The notes under the pieces: model-generated
Told to the model about the DNA's origin: nothing
Database searches by the model: none
What the model saw: only the letters and a program-made list of their open reading frames with translations
Part shown: in pieces, positions 24,501 through 32,300 of the stretch
Layout: each line of letters begins with the position of its first letter
Position numbering within the stretch: position 1 is the first letter of the stretch
Position numbers and translations under genes: made by a program
Assembly: GCF_032854445.1 (NCBI RefSeq)
Contig: NC_088302.1
Location: forward strand, 43,252,645-43,316,644
Direction of reading: 5' to 3'
Length of the DNA: 64,000 nt
Source of the DNA: Liolophura sinensis
Taxonomy: Eukaryota > Mollusca > Polyplacophora > Chitonida > Chitonidae

Positions 24501-24944
24501 CAAAATACTTAACTGTTAGCATCTCAGTATCATTTCAACACCTTCATGTATTTCTAAAAGTGCATTTTTACCTGTCGAACTTCAGGTGAAATACTACCAG
24601 CAGTTAAGATTTAACAGCATGATGTCATGTGTATGCAAACTGATAAGCAATCTGTATTCACTGAGCAGCAAATCAAGTAATGAAATTTCAAAAAAAACAA
24701 TACTTACCAAGTTTTTCCTCTTGACAGAAAAGTCTGGAGTTGACCAAAATTTGTTGATCTTAGAGGGCATTGATTTTAACCCATTTGTCCAGTCATCCAC
24801 TGCATGTTCCTGTCCCCTGGGATAGGTTTCCCTGGGGTTAACTGGCAGGAAGCTGTCCCTGGGTGTTGAGGGGTAGTCCAGCATGCTTCTCGCCCAGTCT
24901 TCCCAGTCGGACTGGTGCCAGGAGGCAGACAGCTCACCTAACAT
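493..24944 (-). CDS. long coiled-coil protein gene, 13 exons seen, 3' end outside the window
   Basis: Thirteen minus-strand exons with GT-AG junctions join in one frame to about 624 codons; the gene continues past the left edge. The first ~230 residues are low-complexity, rich in Ser, Pro, Arg and Gly, with a serine/arginine-rich stretch (RSRLMRSRSLSRLSD) around residue 160. From about residue 200 onward the sequence is almost wholly charged heptad coiled coil rich in E, K, Q and L. No enzymatic motif is visible. The overall build, a disordered Ser/Arg head followed by a very long coiled coil, resembles rootletin (CROCC), CEP250/C-Nap1 and similar ciliary-rootlet or centrosomal proteins, but I found no diagnostic motif, so the family is an inference. 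A structural fibre or linker role is likely. Introns hold most of the minisatellites of the left third of the window. Gene existence is well supported by phase agreement; identity is not. Confidence 0.85.
1052..1123 (-). CDS. coiled-coil gene exon 12
   Basis: 72 nt, 24 codons, phase 0. Acceptor TTTACAG|AACTTG, donor TATAAG|GTGTGT. Product NLQSKEADFRMERNHLEETA, then QKYK. Confidence 0.8.
1499..1666 (-). CDS. coiled-coil gene exon 11
   Basis: 168 nt, 56 codons, phase 0. Acceptor TTTCCAG|GTGAGT, donor AAAGAT|GTAAGT. Coiled coil (VSEDLSSELSGVKASYERAV). Confidence 0.9.
1745..2165. repeat. degenerate old tandem array, left part
   Basis: Loosely repeated units of about 50-65 bp built on motifs like AAGTACTGACTGA, GGAATGATAAGG and a T-rich TTTCTTCAGT. 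The same motifs resume at 3,455-3,735 after an unrelated block. Confidence 0.5.
2170..3454. mobile_element. dispersed-repeat block inserted in the degenerate array
   Basis: The block contains several diverged internal copies of a segment with CTGACCCAAACA, then CTTAC, and a phrase like ATCATTCCCACCAAGTTTC (near 2,510 and 2,810). It ends in an ACACCGACACTGGCACC-type tail. It looks like a member of a dispersed family; no coding potential. Confidence 0.4.
2866..3392. repeat. 27-bp minisatellite, about 19 copies
   Basis: Unit CTTACTTAACTGACCCAGAC plus AATAAAG. Variants are AACCAGAC for GACCCAGAC and AAAAAACC for AATAAAG. Because 27 is a multiple of three it is open in a plus and a minus frame; it is not a protein gene. 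Confidence 0.95.
3455..3735. repeat. degenerate old tandem array, right part
   Basis: Continuation of the 1,745-2,165 array (GAATGATAAGG, TATTTTTCTTC, AAGTACTGG motifs). It lies just downstream of coiled-coil exon 10 in its intron. Confidence 0.45.
3781..3906 (-). CDS. coiled-coil gene exon 10
   Basis: 126 nt, 42 codons, phase 0. Acceptor CCTCAG|AGTAAG, donor AAGAAG|GTGCGT. Coiled coil (SKISLEELLNEQQGEV, then DEERRRLEEELKAVKK). Confidence 0.9.
4228..4455. repeat. 26-bp minisatellite, about 9 copies
   Basis: Unit GATGAGTAAGGGAAGACATT plus ATGTKT. One copy has a small insertion (GCAAGTAAGG). Intron between coiled-coil exons 9 and 10. Confidence 0.9.
4566..5130. repeat. 32-bp minisatellite, about 17 copies
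   Basis: Unit GATCAGAGATGGGTAAACGC plus AGAGTAAAAGCT with several point variants; more decayed at the right end. Same intron as the 26-bp array, not exon-derived. Confidence 0.92.
5336..5503 (-). CDS. coiled-coil gene exon 9
   Basis: 168 nt, 56 codons (eight heptads), phase 0 both ends. Acceptor TGCCAG|GAGAAG, donor ATGAAG|GTGAGT. Strong coiled coil (EKQMLVEQQDRLEEVLGDLR). Confidence 0.9.
5826..6010. mobile_element. dispersed repeat related to 29,566-29,860
   Basis: It shares with the right-hand copy a GTGGTGGTAAA start, a GATATGCAAAT segment, a CAATCCATGTACTATGGGTG-like segment and an AAATGTTGAGCTATGGTAA-like segment. It leads straight into the 42-bp array. Confidence 0.5.
6010..6800. repeat. 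42-bp minisatellite, about 19 copies
   Basis: Unit CTATCTGTGTACTATGGGTG then GCCACAGCAACCCTATGATTGG, nearly perfect in the middle. It is open in three frames only because the unit is 42 bp long and stop-free. Intron between coiled-coil exons 8 and 9. Confidence 0.95.
6955..7080 (-). CDS. coiled-coil gene exon 8
   Basis: 126 nt, 42 codons, phase 0 both ends. Acceptor TCTGTAG|GAATAT, donor ACACAG|GTGAGT. Coiled coil (EYQALQVSVGESGNKVEELS). Confidence 0.85.
7836..8094 (-). mobile_element. tRNA-headed SINE, family 1, full length
   Basis: On the minus strand it reads GGGGCCTCCGTGGCTCAGTT with box A (TGGCTCAGTTGG) and box B (GAGTTCAAGTCC), then a GGAAGGTCTGCCAGCAATCT body. The tail is TGAAATATTCTTGAGTACCG, then AAAACACCAATCAAATAAAT. 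Flanked by an 11-bp target duplication GGGAATGTCAT (7,825-7,835 and 8,095-8,105). Confidence 0.9.
8117..8242 (-). CDS. coiled-coil gene exon 7
   Basis: 126 nt, 42 codons, phase 0 both ends. Acceptor GTTTTAG|GAGAGA, donor ACGGAG|GTTTGT. Coiled coil (ERDSAVSEMKTAKDQYHVVK). A SINE sits only 22 nt inside the following intron. Confidence 0.85.
8339..8483 (-). CDS. coiled-coil gene exon 6
   Basis: 145 nt, acceptor CATTACAG|AATCACC, donor CAGAAG|GTTTGT. The product starts ITSLGHQLKTLQSQHC and is coiled coil. The acceptor and first ~24 coding bases are repeated some 40-45 times upstream, in the array at 8,484-10,885. The copy next to this exon is used because only it continues into open sequence. 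Confidence 0.85.
8484..10885 (-). repeat. acceptor-derived minisatellite of coiled-coil exon 6
   Basis: About 45 units of two lengths. 52-bp units (AGTGACCCAGACTGGTGATT, CTGTAATGATAAGTCAAACA...) fill 8,490-9,410; 59-bp units with an added CAATGTCAGT and GGCT for GATT fill 9,410-10,885. On the minus strand every unit carries CATTACAG followed by a copy of the start of exon 6 (ITSLGH or its variant). A higher-order period of about 157 bp is visible near 8,970-9,340. Confidence 0.95.
10908..11053. mobile_element. palindromic MITE-like hairpin
   Basis: Arms of about 45 bp (TCACAAAGTTTCCATATGGA then TACCAATTTCTGATTTT) and their reverse complement at the other end enclose a ~50-bp loop with ACGTTTCAGTGTACATTCT. 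Only two or three mismatches between arms. No clear target duplication. Confidence 0.6.
11094..11191 (-). CDS. coiled-coil gene exon 5
   Basis: 98 nt, acceptor CCTAG|GAATAC, donor ACGAG|GTGAGT, leaving two bases of a codon. Coiled-coil product beginning EYRQKIGNLEREQDEKDFLR. The codon is completed by the first base of exon 6 as arginine. Confidence 0.8.
11540..11623 (-). CDS. coiled-coil gene exon 4
   Basis: 84 nt, exactly 28 codons, phase 0 at both ends. Acceptor TATTCAG|GCTCAA, donor GAGCAG|GTAATG. Coiled-coil sequence (DRLDRIENTAKENEFVVEG), four heptads long. Confidence 0.8.
11790..12574 (-). repeat. donor-derived minisatellite of coiled-coil exon 3
   Basis: About 13 units of ~61 bp. On the minus strand each reads the exon-3 end (ATGAGTAAACTGAAGGAGGC, TCAAAGTACACTACAG) followed by GTGGGTGGGGTCCAGGTGTA. 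So each copy holds a donor plus the last ~14 codons. The genuine exon end is the uppermost copy. Confidence 0.95.
12575..12869 (-). CDS. coiled-coil gene exon 3
   Basis: Acceptor TTGCAG|TTCAAG, donor CTACAG|GTGGGT. It codes for a Ser/Arg/Pro-rich segment and then the start of the coiled coil (LKDKLEESENRRTVLMSKLK). Its last ~40 bases and donor are the seed of the tandem array at 11,790-12,574. Confidence 0.85.
13059..13219 (-). CDS. coiled-coil gene exon 2
   Basis: Acceptor ATACAG|GGACC, donor TTTAG|GTAAGT. It codes for about 53 disordered residues including YNPIYGSRPPSRGSAGG. It ends with two bases of a codon, completed by the first base of exon 3 as serine. Confidence 0.8.
13535..14715. 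repeat. 36-bp minisatellite, about 33 copies
   Basis: Unit CATAAGACACAACCAGGTAC then ATGACACACCTCCTGC with many point variants. It lies in the large intron 1 of the coiled-coil gene, 300 bp from exon 2, and shows no similarity to it. Open frames in it are artefacts of the 36-bp period. Confidence 0.95.
14716..15813. other. intron 1 sequence without recognised feature
   Basis: About 1.1 kb with no array, SINE or exon that I can support. Confidence 0.5.
15825..16093 (+). mobile_element. tRNA-headed SINE, family 1, full length
   Basis: Begins GGGGCCTCCGTGGCTTAGTC with box A TGGCTTAGTCGG and box B GAGTTCAAGTC; body GGAAGGTCTTTCAGTAACCT; tail TGAAATATTCTTGAGTACTG, then CAATCAAATAAATAAATAA. Target duplication AAATACCTTTG at 15,814-15,824 and 16,094-16,104. 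Confidence 0.92.
16095..16204. repeat. 109-bp direct copy, left (partner at 17,606-17,711)
   Basis: Starts AATACCTTTGCAATCACATT and ends CACCTATACAACGG; identical to the right copy by eye. It contains the tail of the SINE at 17,646 and its target flank, then stops abruptly at the start of the inverted-repeat arm. Confidence 0.85.
16203..17590 (+). repeat. large inverted repeat, left arm (1.39 kb)
   Basis: From GGGATTTAAGTTTTGTAGGA to CTTTCACCCATTAATG; its reverse complement lies at 19,865-21,245 with scattered single-base differences (roughly 1-2% by eye). No coding potential or known element recognised. Confidence 0.9.
17646..17921 (-). mobile_element. tRNA-headed SINE, family 1
   Basis: Minus-oriented: head GGGCCTCTGTGGCTCAGTTG at ~17,915, box B-like GAGTTCACACCC, body GGAAGGTCTGGCAGCAACCT, tail at the left. 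Flanked by CAAAGAAGA (17,637-17,645 and 17,922-17,930). Confidence 0.85.
18135..18252 (-). mobile_element. family 1 SINE fragment (3' part)
   Basis: CGTACTCAAGAATATTTCAC, CCAGCATTATGGTGG and AAACCGAGCAGA are present; the tRNA head is missing. Confidence 0.75.
18253..19800. other. loop of the large inverted repeat, no supported gene
   Basis: Contains a poly-C tract near 18,537-18,548. A 76-codon minus frame at 19,192-19,422 ends close to a donor-like GCAGAC|GTAAGTG and could be an untranslated or alternative exon of the coiled-coil gene; it cannot be supported further. Confidence 0.3.
19865..21245 (-). repeat. large inverted repeat, right arm (1.38 kb)
   Basis: Reverse complement of 16,203-17,590, starting CATTAATGGGTGAAAGATTC. 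The flank just left (19,815-19,864, TTGTTGGTGTTTAACATCAC) looks like a decayed SINE tail. Confidence 0.9.
21246..23289. other. intron 1 sequence without recognised feature
   Basis: About 2 kb. It is A/G-rich with a few open frames under 115 codons (for example 22,088-22,339, Lys/Arg-rich) that show no family features. Possibly a decayed element. Confidence 0.4.
23290..24285. repeat. 78-bp minisatellite, about 12-13 copies
   Basis: Unit GAGACAATACAACACATGCC, ATATAAGTCATGTGAATACT, TGTGTACAATGTGTCACATT, TCTCACACCAGTGTTCTT. Intronic, not similar to the neighbouring exon. Open in two plus frames because 78 is a multiple of three. Confidence 0.95.
24708..24944 (-). CDS. coiled-coil gene exon 1 (first coding exon seen)
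   Basis: 79 codons from an ATG at 24,944, preceded in frame by TGA two codons upstream, to a donor TTG|GTAAGT, phase 0. The product is Trp-rich and acidic/polar (WHQSDWEDWARSMLD). The sequence ATGTTAG just at the ATG could also serve as a splice acceptor, so this may be an internal exon. Phase 0 fits the next exon 11.5 kb away. Confidence 0.7.
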
Positions 24945-25839
24945 ACCTCAATGTTAGCAGAAATGATCAGGTAGTGCTCATTTATCTTGGGTGTCTATTA
25001 AATATCTTCTAATTACTCCTGTTATAACCCCTCACAGTCCACCATGTGGCCTCAGCGCTCTAGCCCTACCCTCATAGCGGCGACTCCTTGGCTGAGATCA
25101 GTCAAAGGCTTGCCGACATGCTGACACAAATGCACAGGTAGATATCAATACAGCAGATTAACAATGCATGCCAAGGACAATGGGCAAGAGGGATTCATGC
25201 CAGAGACACCGAGGGACTTCATCCAAATCCAGCTAACGGTTGTACGCATTTTCTGAATGAGCGTTTACACTTCGAGGAGGCATAATTATGGGATCGTATA
25301 CCAATATGTATATACACACTTATCAAATTGGATTGTGTGTTTGCACCCCTGGCCTGCCAGCCCATGACCCCCCTACAGAGCCTCAAGCTTTACTTCAAAG
25401 AGTTTTCCTGTATAACTGGAGACCAACTGTGCCCCCAGGAATCTGCACAGTGCTTCTGTCAACCCACTCAATATTAACTCCCTACTGTGATGGATTGTGG
25501 TTTAATGTTTTATATATATAAAGTGCTACATTTACCTGATATACATATATAAACTTTCTTTTCCAGGGGTAAAAATCTTGCCCTCTCTTGCCATGCTGTT
25601 CACAAGTAAGAATAGTTCAAACAAACAGATTGGTTAACAAGTAGGATAATATTTCATGAGTCATTACTGATTTTTTAGACTCAGGATAGTGTTACTGGTG
25701 TCAGGTTTTATACAAGTCAGCTAAACAGGACTGAAATAAAAAAAAAACTTAAGAAGCCATTAGTTTTGTATATGTCTTGTGTCTTGTCATTGTGAAATAA
25801 CACAGAAATGACTGCTGTGTAAATATTTAAATAAGATAT

Positions 25840-25985
25840 ATTTATTTATTTGATGATGGTGTTATTATGCTGTACTCTAGAATATTTCACTTATACAACA
25901 GCAGACTGCATTATGGTGGGAGGAAACAGTGCAGAGCCCTGGGTAAACTCACAACCATCTGCAGGTTGCTGACAGACCTTCCCAC
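25840..25985 (-). mobile_element. family 1 SINE fragment
   Basis: GAATATTTCACTTATACAAC, GCATTATGGTGGGAGGAAAC and CATCTGCAGGTTGCTGACAG are present; the element ends before the tRNA head (5'-truncated). Confidence 0.8.
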
Positions 25986-26386
25986 TGACAAATTTAAATA
26001 AGAAGATCTGGACATGCTCATATTATAAAAACAACCACTACTCTGTGCTACCTGCTGTCTCACTTAACACGCTAAACAAGTGTAGTCCATTCACAAAGCA
26101 CAGTGACAGGTGTAAAACAGGGGGGTAGAGGGCATGATCTAGAGCTCTTCACAAGTGGTTATTTTGCTGGGATGAGCAAGTCTGGGCAAGTCTTGAATGC
26201 ACATGCACATGTATGCTTGGATGGCCGTCAGAAAAAGGTGATTTTATCTTGTACAAACAACTCTATAATAATAATGAACAAAACTTGACATTCACTTAGA
26301 AACCAGTTGCACATAATAATTAGTCTAATGTTATCATTTTAATTTAACACCTGTAGAACTTTCTTGCTGGCGTATTGAAGTGAAAA

Positions 26387-26410
26387 TGAAAAAAAAAAAA
26401 AAAAAAAAAA
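26387..26410. repeat. poly-A tract
   Basis: 24 adenines in a row, perhaps the tail of an unrecognised retroelement. Confidence 0.9.
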
Positions 26411-27654
26411 CTAAGGGAACTATACTTAACATATGCAGGGAAGAGAATCTTTTCCATTAAAATCAACTGAAACCTCCTCCACTAGTTGCAAGACATTCAT
26501 TAGTGAAACAATTAGATTTGGCAATTTTGAAAAAGATTAGATACCTTGAAAATCCTGATTTTCCTTAACCCAACTGACATATACTAATTTTTAAAGATTT
26601 TTTTTCAACAAGAAATATTCAGTTATATGTGCAGATTTGAAGGTGGGCTTTTTCTGCCACATTTTGGTATTTGTTGACATGAAGAAATGTTTTCACGCCA
26701 AACTCTATATTTGTGAGATCTATCCATACGCTAGTATTAAGTAGATGTATATGTGACTAAATATGTAAAATCATTTGTCCGTTATTATAAACAGCTTTGG
26801 GCCATACTTTGGTATGATGATTTTTTTCATTACATTGTATTACTTTCCCCACCAGTGCAACCCACAGATTTTCGCATGTGAGATCAAGGCATTTTTCTGT
26901 ATTTGTTGAATATGAGCGCTTTGTGACGTTCATAAAAATACTATGTCACATTTGTGGAGGACAAATGGCTTCCAATGTATGTAAGATAGTGCAAATAGCT
27001 AAGCATGTGTTGGTAGACACATATTCTGTTAAAAATAAATGAATGTGTTTATCTAATGATAATTACTTAACTTAGTTTTTCCTCTGACACTTTCTTCAAT
27101 TCAAATATACATGTTCATAGATATTTTTACTAAGTCACAAACTTGTGGCTAAACAATGTGTAATATATACTGCTTCTGACTTAAAAGTAAAAGTTGTTAG
27201 AGGGTTCAGTAAAAACAATGAAGAAGTGAATGCATATCAACAGACATTTTTGATCCTCATGCCTGGATCTTGATCAGGTGAATAACAACTTGTATTTCAA
27301 ACTGAAATGAAAGTTGTCATTCATTTGATAAAGATTTCTGCATAGGATCCAAAAGTTGTGTAACATGTAAAATTAAAGTAGAGATGCCTTGATTTCATTG
27401 TTATTATAATGTCTAAAAAATGTTAATAAACAACTTTATAAACACATATAAAATTGAAAGACAGGGGTTTTATTGCATGATACATTACAACATGGTCACT
27501 GACAATCATACAATATCTTCAGTTTTTTCATTACTTATTTACCTTTCCCAAAATGCTCAACCTTTTTATTGTCATTTGTTGAAGAAATACAAATATGATT
27601 GTTGAGACATGTACACATATTTAGTATCATGGCAACAAATGTTGCACTGGCAAT

Positions 27655-28625
27655 ACTCACACCTACCAGCATTGGTTTTACTCAAACCAAGCAGCATTGG
27701 TTTTGCTCACTCTAAGCAGCATTGGTTTTGCTCACACCAATCAGCACTGGTTTTATTCACACCAACCAGCGCTGGATTTGCTCACACCAACCAACACTGG
27801 TTTTTCTCACACCAAGCAGCATTGGTTTTGCTCACACCAAGCAGCATTGGTTTTGCTCACTCCAAGCAGCATTGGTTTTGCTCACACCAAGCAGCATTGG
27901 TTTTGCTCACTCCAATCAGCACTGGTTTTACTCGCACCAACCAGCGCTGGTTTTGCTCACACCAACCAACACTGGTTTTTCTCACACCAAGCAGCATTGG
28001 TTTTGCTCACTCCAATCTGCATTGGTTTTGCTCACTCCAAGCAGCATTTGTTTTTGCTCACACCAATCAGCACTGGTTTTACCCGCACCAACCAGCATTG
28101 GTTTTGCTCACACCAACCAACACTGGTTTTACTCACACCAAGCAGCATTGGTTTTGCTCACACCAAGCAGCATTGGTTTTGCTCACTCCAAGCAGCACTG
28201 GTTTTGCTCACACCAAGCAGCATTGGTTTTGCTCACACCAATCAGCACTGGTTTTACTCGCACCAACCAGCACTGGTTTTGCTCGCACCAACCAGCACTG
28301 GTTTTGCTCGCACCAACCAACACTGGTTTTACTCACACCAAGCAGCATTGGTTTTACTCACTCCAAGCAGCATTGGTTTTGCTCACTCCAAGCAGCATTG
28401 GTTTTGCTCACACCAAGCAGCACTGGTTTTGCTCACTCCAAGCAGCATTGGTTTTGCTCACTCCAAGCAGCACTGGTTTTGCTCACTCCAAGCAGCATTG
28501 GTTTTGCTCACTCCAAGCAGCATTGGTTTTGCTCACACCAAGCAGCATTGGTTTTGTTCACACCAACCTTCACTGGTAGTACTCCTACCAATCAGCACTG
28601 GTTTTACCACCAACCGTCACTAAGC
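27655..28625. repeat. 25-bp minisatellite, about 38 copies
   Basis: Unit CCAAGCAGCATTGGTTTTGC then TCACA, with variants (ATCAGCACTGG, CCAACCAACACTGG). It lies between the membrane-protein gene and the coiled-coil gene. All three plus frames stay open because the unit has no stop in any frame. Confidence 0.95.
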
Positions 28626-28741
28626 AGCAGTGGTTGGATAATGCCTCAACACCCTGAACGATTATGTGAGATGGCTATTACTTAAAACCATAAAGATATA
28701 TACATTATTGTACAATGAACTGTAAGCACATATTGAATTAT

Positions 28742-28805
28742 GAATTTATTTATTTATTACTTTGTTTGGAGTTTCAGGCTGGGTTCAAGAATATTTCACT
28801 AATAA
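28742..28805 (-). mobile_element. family 1 SINE relic
   Basis: ATTTATTTATTTATTACTTT then TTCAAGAATATTTCACTAA; only the 3' end remains. Confidence 0.45.
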
Positions 28806-28955
28806 ATTAAAAATAAAATATTAAAGAACAAAAGAAATTTGATGCTCAAATTTTATAGTGGCATTGATAACGTTTAAATCCAGTAATGTTGAATTAGTCT
28901 TTCTACTTTTATTTTCACCTTTGAGGAAAATTCTGTTGAAACTGCTGTTGGAATG

Positions 28956-28961
28956 TTTATT
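28956..28961 (-). terminator. candidate poly(A) signal of the membrane-protein gene
   Basis: AATAAA on the minus strand about 155 nt after the stop codon. Other AT-rich hexamers occur nearby, so this is only the best-placed candidate. Confidence 0.35.
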
Positions 28962-29115
28962 CATGCTCATAAAGGAGGTAAATTTCAAGCACTTACATCA
29001 GTGATTGTAAAAATATAAACCACATACATTGCCTAATCCATAACACAACAGAGCATTGAAGTTTTAAAACTCTGACCAAACATACAAATAGACTGGTGTA
29101 CTCCCCTTGTAACTA

Positions 29116-29352
29116 TCACACATTTACAGTGTAGACACTGCGTAGGGCTAAGAGCAGCCGAAGCACAGGTGTAACCAGGGCCATGATGACAGGTAAACTG
29201 TAATACTGCAGGTAGTACATGACATCCCTCACAGGTAACACTCCTAGTATGGTGAGCACCCCGTGGGTGGTTGGGGGGAGGCACTTTGTCCTCCAGTACT
29301 GAAGTACTGTCTCGAATGTGTCAGTCCTCAGGTTTGTGTGTACAATATCCCC
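29116..29352 (-). CDS. membrane-protein gene coding exon 6 (terminal)
   Basis: Acceptor TTTCAG|GGGGAT; 78 codons and TGA at 29,116-29,118. The C terminus is hydrophobic (PVIMALVTPVLRLLLALRSV). The exon is not broken, and phase agrees with exon 5. Confidence 0.85.
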   Translation of the reverse strand, partial: GDIVHTNLRTDTFETVLQYWRTKCLPPTTHGVLTILGVLPVRDVMYYLQYYSLPVIMALVTPVLRLLLALRSVYTVNV

Positions 29353-32300
29353 CTGAAACAGTTACATGCAAGTCAGTGAGGATATGTTTATTTGCATTGT
29401 AGCTCATTGTCATTATACTCAAGAAATGTTCACTTATATAATGGCTGTCAGTTTTATGCATGAAACAAAAAATCAAAAGGCATTCTGACAATCCCACCAG
29501 CTTGCCTGGTATAGCAGTCAACTAGACAATGGGATCAGAATAAAGATAAAAGCTGTAAAGTGTGGTGGTGGTGGTAAAGACGTCATTGGGGGGAGTTCAG
29601 GCACAAAACTTAGGCAGTGATCTTTGATATGCAAATTGTGAATTGCATGCGGCAATCAGTGAACAGTTTCAATGCTGTGAATTGCTGAGCAAATGTTTAG
29701 CTATGGTAATAAAAAAAACTTCATTGTGGGGTGTTCAAGTACCAACTTGCTTTGATATGCAAATTGCTTCCCATGATTGGCAATCCATGTACTATGGGTG
29801 GCAGCTGCAGCCCTCTGATTGGCTCAGCAAATACTCAGCTGACAACAATCACTGTCTGCATTAATGGTTTAAACATTACGTCATAGTATAGGAAGACACA
29901 TGCATCGGTCAGTGTCATAGGCCCAAGTACTAATACAGATGTGGGGAGCTTTCTACAGATACAGTGTAAACTAGATAAAATGGTATACACCAAGGTACAA
30001 CATGTAAAATTCTTACACTCTATAAATCTGGTAAAGTAGCTAAATAGACAAAAAGCTTATCTAAATAAGTGACTGCATAAGAAACTGTAGCGCTAGAAAG
30101 AAAGGCTTGTAGAAATCTGTGTTCACAGGAGGCCAGAACGAAGTCAATCTGAATGTGTGCATGATGTCAACAAAACAGGGAAATGGTCAAATCGCCAGAG
30201 GAACCCAATACCCTTCTTGGTCTTCTACATGTACTTATGCAGTTCGGTAGGCCCGTCCTGTCATTATCTTACTGAAAATTGGTGGTTTACTCAGGCACTT
30301 CATTTTTAGCTCGCCTGTACAAAGTAAGGCAAGGTATTGTTACAGGGGGAAAAGTGTCAGTGTTGGTGTAAGGTTAAGCCTTCTTTTTAGCTCCAAACTG
30401 CATAAGTTAATAAAATGCCCATGTAAATAATAATAAATTACAACACTGCATACAAATTTAAGACTTACCAAAGTCTCACTGAGTTTGAGAATGTTTACCT
30501 CCACAGCTGTCTCCAGTTGTTGAGCAGACACCAAAAGGAATGTCATGAGCAGTGTCCAAGTCCCCACTACAGTCAGTAGGGACACCCTACAAACATTTAC
30601 ATGTATGAAGAACAAAACATGAAGGGAAACCAAAGGAATGTCATGAGCCAAGTTGCCACTCCAGTCAGCAGGGACACCCTACAAACTTTTACACGCATGA
30701 ACAACAACACATGAAGGGAGAGCAAAAGGAATGTCATGAGCAGTGTTCAGTAGGGACACCCTACAAACATGTATATGTATGAAACAATAAATGAAGGGAC
30801 ACCAGTTATAAGGAATGCCATGAGCAGTGTCCATGTCTGCATTTCACGCAAGAGGGACACCCTACAATCATGTATGAAATAACAATAGATGAAGAAACAA
30901 AACACACCAGAGAGACTGCTTTGGAGTGGCTTAGCAGTTATAACCTATAATAAGTAGATTTGATCTGATAGGTGTTTTACGCCGAGCTCAAGAATATTTC
31001 ACCTATACGACGGCGGCCAGCATTATGGTGGGTGGAAACCGGGCACAGCCCTGGGGAAACCCACAACCATCCGCAGGTTGCTGTCAGACCCTTGCCACGT
31101 ACCTATAATAAGTAAAAGTGTTCTATCAAAAAAACCATGCTGTGAAAGTGTTAATCTTTATCTTGGAACTCCTTAGTCAAGGGGACAGGCCAAGTAGTGT
31201 TCGGACAGATGTCACTACACTGTCACTGGACTAGGTTTCATGTCTGGCATCTGAAGCATGGTGTACCAGTGAGACAGCATTTTAACATGTGTACGTTTGG
31301 AATAGCCAGCTACCCGAATACATGGTCATGCCAGGACCTTAACCATGCTGATAGTCTCATTAAACCCCCAAAAAACAAAAAGAAGAGGGGAATGTCGTCT
31401 TAGAAATTCTGATTCCCAACTTGTGCACCCAACACTGTAGAAGAGTGTATGTTAAACCTTACCATGTCTTGATGCGCCTGGGTGAGAGCTTGTTGGTGGA
31501 GAACATGCTGTCCCAGAGAAAGTAGAGCAGGACACCCACACCTGTTATGTAGATAAGGATATACAGCTGGTAGCCCACAGAGAGGCTGGACATGTCAAAC
31601 CTCTGGTGGACTTCAACCTACGAGACAAAAAATTTCAATAGTTGCAACATTTTCCCTACATAAAGTAAGGATGATGTAGGAAACTAATATAAAGCCCAAC
31701 AAAAGAAAACACTGTTAAAGCTTTAGACTCATAGTTGTATGTGGATTCATTGACAATATTGAAATTGAGGAATCACCACATAAATCTAAAAGGTTTAACA
31801 AGTTTTTGAACGACTTTTCAAAGAACATGGCAAGTGGGTCAACAGCTTGTGAAAGCTCTTGCATTTACTTGGTGATGCTTTGACGTCATTACTATCATTG
31901 TCAAAACTCTTAAACTTTAATTATCCATGAGTATTGACATATTCACCTAGGGTATGGATGTCTCTGGTATTATACCTAAATTCTAAAGTTTATCAGGCAT
32001 AAAGAACCAATGCTGCTTCCAATCTATCAGATTTCATGTTTTGGAAAGTTTATGGGAGTGAGTGAGTGCTTGGGGTTTAACATTGTGCTTAACAATTTTC
32101 CTGTCATATGACAATGCAGAAGTCCTTAGAGTGCATGTTATGTGCCTCCTTGTTGCAGGATGGATTTCCACCGCTCTTTTATCTAGTGCTGCTTCACTGA
32201 GACGATTTGACGAAGGCAAGTAAGCCTCCCCACCCAAGCCATTAACTAATAGGTGGTCAACCAGTTGTTGTACTATCCCCTTAATGCTGAACACCAAGTC

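Larger units (their letters stand above)
24945..27640. other. upstream/intergenic region of the coiled-coil gene
   Basis: No supported exon. It holds one SINE fragment (25,840-25,985) and a 24-bp poly-A tract at 26,387-26,410. The promoter of the coiled-coil gene may lie here. Confidence 0.4.

Noticed and set aside
493-24944. Firm naming of the coiled-coil gene as rootletin
   Set aside because: Only general coiled-coil similarity could be seen; low-complexity heptads match many families.
27609-28685. 358-codon repetitive plus frame
   Set aside because: All three plus frames are open across the 25-bp array; treated as a minisatellite.
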